Source: an uncultured Prevotellaceae bacterium
GTDB lineage: Bacteria; Bacteroidota; Bacteroidia; Bacteroidales; Muribaculaceae
Assembly: GCA_937892085.1 (NCBI GenBank)
Contig: CALAVD010000213.1
Span: 1-28,973, forward strand
Direction: 5' to 3'
DNA: 28,973 bases
The notes under the pieces were generated by a model, which was not told the origin of the DNA, did not search any database, and saw only the letters and a program-made list of their open reading frames with translations. Positions 24,706 through 28,973 of the stretch are shown one piece after another. Position 1 is the stretch's first letter. The number at the start of each line of letters is the position of its first letter. The translations under genes and the position numbers were made by a program.

Positions 24706-24713
24706 CAAAGATA
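24706..24713 (-). promoter_or_regulatory. Bacteroidota -7 box for the rhodanese/MBL gene
   Basis: On the minus strand TATCTTTG matches TAnnTTTG and would place transcription start near 24700, giving a leader of about 175 bases. The region 24715-24950 beyond it shows no convincing gene. Confidence 0.5.
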
Positions 24714-24952
24714 TAAAAAATAAATGGCAAAAAGACAAGATTTTCAGCATATTTAATACTTTGAGGCCGAAAATCGTGCTTTTTTGTCGTTTTTCAGCCC
24801 GTTTGTGCAGAGCCGAAACATCAATCAGCATCCTTGCAACCCAGAACAAACGCAAAGAATTTTCGCTTCATTGCCAACGTGCTCCCACTTCATTCCTTCT
24901 CCGCCCAGTGTGCAGAGATTTTTTGCTCGGTGTGAACAGCAAAAAGGTTCGT

Positions 24953-25067
24953 GTCCGCAATGAAAGTTGACGCAACGGCGTTGTTTGTAAAAACAATGAG
25001 CGATGTTTCTATAAACAACGGCGTTGTTTTCAAAAACAACGCCGTTGCGTCAACTTTTGTTGCGGAC
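24953..25067. repeat. 115-bp structure with 34-nt inverted arms and a nested third copy
   Basis: The left arm 24953-24986 (begins GTCCGCAATGAAAGTTGACG) is the reverse complement of 25034-25067 at 32 of 34 positions. The 47-base centre contains a third copy of the core, AACAACGGCGTTGTTTT (about 25015-25031), which is itself a near-palindrome. CAACGGCGTTG thus occurs twice directly and once inverted. No gene lies within or beside it: the surrounding 24527-25518 has no convincing ORF, only promoter-like boxes. This could be a REP/BIME-like repeat, a MITE or a structured RNA. Confidence 0.85.
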
Positions 25068-25390
25068 GTTCATGGTTTGGGTTCCCATTCGCAGCAGAAA
25101 TGTTCTTCGGCGAGAACCGTAAGTTGCTGGATTCCTGTGTGATGAATGTTGTTGTGTGGAGCATTTATGAGTGTTGCGTAATCTCTTGTGCACTTATATA
25201 TAATATAATGTATAGAGGCAGGAGGTGGGGTAGGGACTTGTCATTTGTCTTGGAGAACAGGCTGCGTGTCTGGCAACGAAGAATGATGTCCATGTGGCGG
25301 GTGTGCCCTTGTGTCGATGCTATTTTGCAGCTATTTTGTCTCAGTAATAAAATTTTTCTGCGATTCATGCTTCATTTTGACTCCTTTTTA

Positions 25391-25398
25391 GTATTTTT
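25391..25398 (+). promoter_or_regulatory. Candidate -7 box upstream of the HNH gene
   Basis: TATTTTTG, matching TAnnTTTG, lies about 120 bases before the HNH start. No matching -33 element is seen. The position is good to within one base. Confidence 0.4.
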
Positions 25399-25405
25399 GC
25401 AACGG

Positions 25406-25526
25406 ATTCCGCTCTGAATGCGCTGTTAAGTTATTAGCTAAATTAGTGGCAAACCCTAAAGAAGAAAATCTGAAAACAGCTGAGTTAGCCATGTTCAGGA
25501 AAGAAATGATTCAAAAGTTTGGATAA
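25406..25526 (+). other. Possible short ORF or 3' gene fragment just ahead of the HNH gene
   Basis: A frame without ATG start encodes SECAVKLLAKLVANPKEENL followed by KTAELAMFRKEMIQKFG and a stop that overlaps the HNH start codon (TTGGATAA-type overlap). The peptide is amphipathic and coding-like. It may be the tail of a gene lost by rearrangement or a ~26-residue leader peptide from a GTG start. Weak evidence. Confidence 0.25.
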
Positions 25527-26277
25527 CGAATTTACCCCAATAGAACAATTTATGGAAACTTCATATCAATACGATTATAAGGAAGAGATTAAAAGCCTTG
25601 AATGGCAAAAGGTCAGTGCTGAGATAAAACAACGTGATCAATGGACGTGTCAACTATGTGGTTGTAAGAACAAACAACTACATGTTCACCATCGCTACTA
25701 TCGTCAAGGCTTACATTATTGGGATTATCCCGATAATGCTCTTATCACATATTGTGAAGAATGCCATAAATTGGTATCAGTAAATGATAAGAAAAGTAAA
25801 GAGGAAAAAGATCAATTTATACGTCAAGCGGTTGACGAAGCATTACGAGATTACCTAACACCGTATGAGATAGCGCAACACCTGCATTACATCATGGGGA
25901 AACTAAGGAGATGTGAACCGTTATATGGAAACAGTAAAGGAAACAATCTTCTTTTGACCGGGGGCAAAAGAAATGTATATGAATTAGATGATTTTATGAC
26001 AGATGTTCGCTCATATTCTGATAGATATGAGGTAAGCTATTTAGACTCTTTTATAAACTATTGGACAGAGCCTATAAACAATGTCTATCGTTTTCAAACA
26101 AATCCAAAATTTCTTTTTAAGTCGGCTATAGAACAGTGGAAAGATTTAAGACCACGGATTATGAGGCAGCGAGATTATAAAGGCACAATCGAAAGTGCTA
26201 AACGATATGCTATGGAACAATTAAAGAAAAGAAATTTAGATTACAGTCAAAAGAGGCAACTGGTTTCTATATTCTAG
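25519..26277 (+). CDS. HNH endonuclease domain protein
   Basis: 252 residues, read from a TTG; an in-frame ATG 11 codons later (METSYQYDYKEE) is the alternative start. The HNH zinc-finger nuclease core spans about residues 30-90: RDQWTCQLCGCKN (first CxxC), LHVHHRYYRQG (the catalytic His), YPDNALITYCEECHKLVS (Asn and second CxxC-H). The remaining ~160 residues, rich in Tyr, Asp and Lys, are not recognised; SYLDSFINYWTEPINNVYRF is the most distinctive segment. GC content is clearly lower than in the left part of the window, which suggests horizontal acquisition. It is followed after 19 bases by another unknown gene in the same direction. Such HNH proteins occur in phages, mobile elements and defence modules. 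Confidence 0.8.
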   Translation: MDNEFTPIEQFMETSYQYDYKEEIKSLEWQKVSAEIKQRDQWTCQLCGCKNKQLHVHHRYYRQGLHYWDYPDNALITYCEECHKLVSVNDKKSKEEKDQFIRQAVDEALRDYLTPYEIAQHLHYIMGKLRRCEPLYGNSKGNNLLLTGGKRNVYELDDFMTDVRSYSDRYEVSYLDSFINYWTEPINNVYRFQTNPKFLFKSAIEQWKDLRPRIMRQRDYKGTIESAKRYAMEQLKKRNLDYSQKRQLVSIF

Positions 26278-26296
26278 ATTTTTAGGTGGCTTTATA

Positions 26297-26920
26297 ATGA
26301 AAACGGAATGGTTTTATGCGTTTTCAAAATCCCCATATGAGGTTAATAGACCTATTAACATTGGGCTCTTTAAAACTCTTTGTGAGTTTATTTGCTTCAT
26401 GCAAGAAAAGCATAAAGAACTCATGCAATCTATTGATAATCTTCTTGATGACATAACTGTTCACGACTTTCTTTGCTCTCACGGTATAGAAACAAAAATT
26501 GGTAAGAACAATCCTAAGACTGTTCGGCAGTACATTTTGGAACATGCTTTAGAGCTTGAATATGGCATATATGAAGATTGTGGGATTGCATTTGTGATAT
26601 ACTCAGAAAATGTTTCTCAACATTTTCAAGATATAGAAAGAATATATAATACACCATTTCATTTTGGACTTGGGGACAATTATCAAGGGAAGAATATTTC
26701 TATTAAGTATACTTTTCAAATTCCAGCAGAAGTCATGTATGCAATGCCAGGTGGCTCGTTAATAAAGGACCAAGACTTATTTAAAGTCGGTGTTGAAACC
26801 ACACCAAGACCAATTAAATATAAAAGTCTCCAAGAATATCAAGCTCTTCTTCCTATACGAGAACTCTCGTTGAAATACTATGAGCCTAAACATTATGACA
26901 CACATTTTAAATACGTTTAA
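26297..26920 (+). CDS. Protein of unknown function paired with the HNH nuclease
   Basis: 207 residues, not recognised. It starts MKTEWFYAFSKSPYEVNRP, lacks a signal peptide or clear membrane helix, and is rich in Tyr, Phe, Lys and Glu. A stretch around 110-150 (IERIYNTPFHFGLGDNYQGKN... KYTFQIPAEVMYAMPGGS, given in two parts) looks like a beta-rich core, and HYDTHFKYV ends the protein. The 19-base spacing from the HNH gene and equal low GC point to one transcription unit. It could be an immunity, antitoxin or cofactor protein for the nuclease, but nothing in the sequence proves this. Confidence 0.6.
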   Translation: MKTEWFYAFSKSPYEVNRPINIGLFKTLCEFICFMQEKHKELMQSIDNLLDDITVHDFLCSHGIETKIGKNNPKTVRQYILEHALELEYGIYEDCGIAFVIYSENVSQHFQDIERIYNTPFHFGLGDNYQGKNISIKYTFQIPAEVMYAMPGGSLIKDQDLFKVGVETTPRPIKYKSLQEYQALLPIRELSLKYYEPKHYDTHFKYV

Positions 26921-26944
26921 AATAATATTATAAGCCACTGTTAA

Positions 26945-27129
26945 TCGTTCTATTCATTGTTTCTCAGGAATCTGTATCAGCAAGGCAAGTTAGACTATGA
27001 AATATTCTGTCAGGAGTTTCAGAAACTCAGTTGGATGGACGGCAGACGGACACCGCTCAACGAAAAGAGATTGTGAAAGTATATAGCATCAATGAGAGAG
27101 GTGTTAATTTCTACAAGACCTTGCCATAA
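26945..27129 (+). pseudogene. Frameshifted remnant of an unidentified gene
   Basis: From 26945 one frame reads RNLYQQGKLDYEIFCQEF then QKLSWMDGRRTPLNEKRL to a stop at 27074-27076; the +2 frame then continues as VKVYSINERGVNFYKTLP to a stop at 27127-27129. Both halves look like real protein and together suggest one gene with a frameshift and no intact 5' end. Its family is not recognised. It lies between the HNH pair and an inverted-repeat element. Confidence 0.45.
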
Positions 27130-27169
27130 CATAACCACATATTTCAGTCCCACCACGTCATTAGTTTAT

Positions 27170-27437
27170 TATTGGTGTCCGCTAAAAACTTTGGTGATTT
27201 CAGGGACTACTATTTTTCTCGGACAGCCGATGTACTGGACGTGTAAGTAGCCATTGGGGTGATATAAAGTGACAGAATATGCCTCAAAATAGCAAATATA
27301 GCCATCCATGGTTAAGTTTATGTCGTGTGAGGGGCGGAATTTTTAGCGGACAGCCGTTGTAGCCTCTTAAAAGGGGTCTTGTCTGTAGCCAAAACCAGTA
27401 TTATTCGACACTAAAACATGTTTAGCGGACACCAATA
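27170..27437. mobile_element. 268-bp IS-derived element or MITE with perfect 17-bp terminal inverted repeats
   Basis: TATTGGTGTCCGCTAAA (27170-27186) and TTTAGCGGACACCAATA (27421-27437) are exact reverse complements. A further end-like copy, TTTTTAGCGGACA (27340-27352), pairs with 27176-27188 over 13 bp, so the piece may be two nested or partly deleted elements. CGGACAGCCG occurs at 27220 and 27347. There is no transposase gene inside. No target duplication was found. The region 26921-27410 otherwise contains only the frameshifted remnant. Confidence 0.75.
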
Positions 27438-27932
27438 CTCCTGTTTAAAGAAATCTGCCAGTTTCTTCCTGGCAATTCTGGTCTTGGCCAGCGCAGCCTC
27501 CGACAACAACCTTTTGGCTATATCTTGATACTTCTTTCCGGTAAGTTCATTCAAATCTTCACACCATTCATACATCATCACAGAAGCATCAACAGCAATT
27601 CTTTCCCTACTACTTTCATTCTTTTCAAAATATAGCAACTTCTGAATTCCTTTGGTTTCATACGAACACTGCTGGATTTGCGCTGCAACATTCAGCACAA
27701 ACTCCTGTTCCTCAAAAGCACGTTTTTGGGTCAAAAGTTCATGAGTGTGCCACCCCGCAGCAATTCTCTCACCAATCAATGCTAATTGTTGCTGGCAATG
27801 CCTTATCTGTACTTTAAACAGTTCAAGACAATTTTTCTCCTCTATACTGACAGCTTCTAAAGCTCCTTTTATTTCTTCGCCATCAACAGAGTTCATTCGC
27901 TGTTCCAAAAAGTAATCCAAATAATTATTCAT
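27411..27932 (-). CDS. Unknown helical protein whose 3' end lies in the inverted-repeat element
   Basis: 173 residues from the ATG at 27932 (MNNYLDYFLEQRMNSVDGEE). Long charged helices dominate, with IRHCQQQLALIGERIAAGWH and AKRLLSEAALAKTRIARKKL, and no recognised domain. The last residues (EYWCPLNMF) are encoded by the right terminal repeat of the IS-like element, so the original C-terminus has probably been replaced by insertion. The start codon lies inside the 17-bp inverted repeat that marks the junction with the AT-rich DNA, so the original upstream region is also missing. An upstream in-frame extension to 27974 exists but is in the AT-rich side. Best treated as a truncated gene. Confidence 0.5.
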   Translation of the reverse strand: MNNYLDYFLEQRMNSVDGEEIKGALEAVSIEEKNCLELFKVQIRHCQQQLALIGERIAAGWHTHELLTQKRAFEEQEFVLNVAAQIQQCSYETKGIQKLLYFEKNESSRERIAVDASVMMYEWCEDLNELTGKKYQDIAKRLLSEAALAKTRIARKKLADFFKQEYWCPLNMF

Positions 27933-27955
27933 AGTATAAATAATTATTTGGATTA
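27913..27955. repeat. 17-bp perfect inverted repeat at the boundary of AT-rich DNA
   Basis: TAATCCAAATAATTATT (27913-27929) is the exact reverse complement of 27939-27955, around a 9-base spacer. It sits where base composition drops sharply to about 15-20% GC. It could be a hairpin that favoured a chimeric join, or a terminator of the AT-rich gene. Confidence 0.85.
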
Positions 27956-28857
27956 AAAAATATAATTTCATCAATAAATATTTGTTTTACAATACTTATT
28001 TTATTTTCACTTAATAAATTTTTAATTGTTTTGCAATTAATATATAATGAACCAACTTTTTCAAAGTTTTCTCTATATTTTAATGCACCAATTAAAGTTA
28101 CACTTTTTCCTTTTCCTGATGCGCCAAAATAATTAATAACTTTTCTTTCTGTTGTTTTTATATCTAGAGCTATAGTTAATCTAGAGTCATTACTATCATC
28201 ATAAACATAAAATTTATCATTTAATTTATGTTTTCCATTTTTATTAAAATAATGATTAAAATTTTTTTCAAAAGAAATAGGTGTTTCAAATTCTTTATTA
28301 ATAAAATTAGTAGGCCTATTGGCAAAAAATTGATTGATTTCATCTGCATTTAATATTTTATATTTATAACCTTCAATTATTAAAAAATTATGTTTTTTAT
28401 GTATATTTAAATTAATAACATTAGCTGTAGTTTTTTGTTTTAATCCTTTGCAAGTGTGACATTTAATAAATGGATAAGTAAATTTTTTTAAAAATTTATT
28501 AAATTGTTCTCCAGATACAAAATCATAAATATCCCCATTTGAATGCTTATAATAAATTGGATATCTGAAAATATTTATTCCTTTGATACCACAAAAATTA
28601 AAGCTAAAATACATATTACTAATATCTGTAATTATAAGAGGAAAATCTTTATTACCATATAAATAACTTGTTATTCTTTTATTAGAAATATTAGCTAATT
28701 CTATAATATCTTTCAATGAAACTTCAATTTGATTTCGAAGAATTATTTTCATATCTTTAATTCGATTTGAAAATGTAAAATAATTTTGTTCTTCAATTTC
28801 ATTTCGATTATTAATTTTATTATCAATATCTTCCTCAAGATTTATTTTATCATCCAT
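27925..28857 (-). CDS. AT-rich, Lys/Asn/Ile-rich P-loop protein, truncated at its C-terminus
   Basis: 310 residues from the ATG at 28857. Composition is dominated by Lys, Asn, Ile, Phe and Tyr, and codons end almost always in A or T, unlike all genes to the left. A Walker A motif, YFGASGKGKSVTLIG, is near residues 242-256 and is followed by GSLYINCKTIKNLL; a short IFIDEI about 30 residues later may or may not be a Walker B. The frame stops within the boundary inverted repeat only about 50 residues after Walker A, so the ATPase domain is incomplete. A CHTCKG motif lies near residue 133. The style resembles proteins from AT-rich protists or anaerobic fungi rather than Bacteroidota. Function unknown. 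Confidence 0.5.
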   Translation of the reverse strand: MDDKINLEEDIDNKINNRNEIEEQNYFTFSNRIKDMKIILRNQIEVSLKDIIELANISNKRITSYLYGNKDFPLIITDISNMYFSFNFCGIKGINIFRYPIYYKHSNGDIYDFVSGEQFNKFLKKFTYPFIKCHTCKGLKQKTTANVINLNIHKKHNFLIIEGYKYKILNADEINQFFANRPTNFINKEFETPISFEKNFNHYFNKNGKHKLNDKFYVYDDSNDSRLTIALDIKTTERKVINYFGASGKGKSVTLIGALKYRENFEKVGSLYINCKTIKNLLSENKISIVKQIFIDEIIFFNPNNYLYYE

Positions 28858-28949
28858 TATCCAAATAAATAAAAATATTAATATTATATTTAGTAAAAAT
28901 TTATTTTTTATTATTTTGTAAATAATTCATAGGAAATTTATTTAATTTA

Positions 28950-28973
28950 CATGGGGATTGGGGATTGGGGATT
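28950..28973 (+). repeat. Three GGGGATT units at the window end
   Basis: The last 21 bases are GGGGATT repeated three times, preceded by TTACAT, directly after extremely AT-rich sequence. The G-rich strand points 5' to 3' towards the end, the orientation of a eukaryotic telomere. Three units are too few to prove it. The remaining 28858-28949 holds only A/T sequence without a gene. Confidence 0.75.

Noticed and set aside
24631..24855. 74-codon minus-strand frame upstream of the rhodanese/MBL gene
   Set aside because: It runs through the AT-rich promoter region and looks non-coding.
24953..25067. CRISPR array or phase-variable promoter inversion
   Set aside because: There are only three core copies with mixed orientation and no spacers; the 47-base centre contains no promoter and no recombinase gene is nearby.
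25100..25417. 105-codon open frame in the gene-free region before the HNH gene
   Set aside because: It has odd composition, no start signal and overlaps promoter-like sequence; no domain is seen.

Overview
The window reads as a piece of a Bacteroidota (Bacteroidales-type, probably gut or rumen) chromosome of roughly 50-55% GC that passes into lower-GC accessory DNA and ends in DNA that looks foreign. The bacterial assignment rests on repeated matches to the Bacteroidota -7 promoter box (TAnnTTTG), weak or absent Shine-Dalgarno sites, the gene order mtaB / lipid A acyltransferase / family 2 glycosyltransferase, lipoproteins with short lipoboxes, the CotH-dockerin architecture and the tricorn-like S41 protease. 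No rRNA, tRNA or CRISPR array was recognised.

Region 1 (1-5211, minus strand) is a butyryl-CoA/crotonyl-CoA module. In transcription order it holds a CoA-transferase B subunit, crotonase, 3-hydroxybutyryl-CoA dehydrogenase, short-chain acyl-CoA dehydrogenase, etfB and etfA (cut by the window edge). Together these interconvert acetoacetyl-CoA and butyryl-CoA with electron transfer through ETF. The CoA-transferase A subunit and a thiolase are not here. Region 2 (5212-9009) is a repeat-bearing spacer with a 144-bp inverted-repeat element, followed by mtaB (tRNA ms2t6A modification), an LpxL-type acyltransferase and a GT2 glycosyltransferase. Region 3 (9055-11130) has an AraC regulator, aroQ and a small Ala/Glu-rich lipoprotein with a clear terminator. 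Region 4 (11196-16974) has a secreted CotH-kinase protein with two dockerin-like domains, an exported tricorn-type protease and a SemiSWEET-type transporter, closed by a bidirectional terminator.

Region 5 (16993-22454, minus strand) is a MacAB-like export system with a LytS/LytTR-type two-component pair. Its adaptor is abnormal: the first ~170 residues are a flavodoxin-like FMN reductase and the rest is a MacA adaptor lacking its membrane anchor. That is either a deletion fusion or a misjoin. Region 6 (22432-24526) holds a small unknown protein, an exported flavin-reductase-fold protein and a rhodanese plus metallo-beta-lactamase lipoprotein.

Region 7 (about 24650-27932) is lower-GC accessory DNA. 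It contains a 115-bp inverted-repeat structure, an HNH nuclease with an unknown partner gene, a frameshifted gene remnant, a small element with perfect 17-bp terminal inverted repeats, and a gene whose 3' end lies inside that element. Region 8 (about 27930-28973) is extremely AT-rich. It has one truncated K/N/I-rich P-loop protein, is joined to the bacterial DNA at a 17-bp perfect inverted repeat, and ends in three GGGGATT units oriented like a telomere. The likeliest reading is a chimeric join to eukaryotic (possibly protist) DNA; a true insertion is less likely. Short A/G/T-word repeats recur in many intergenic gaps and are a further unexplained feature of the bacterial part.
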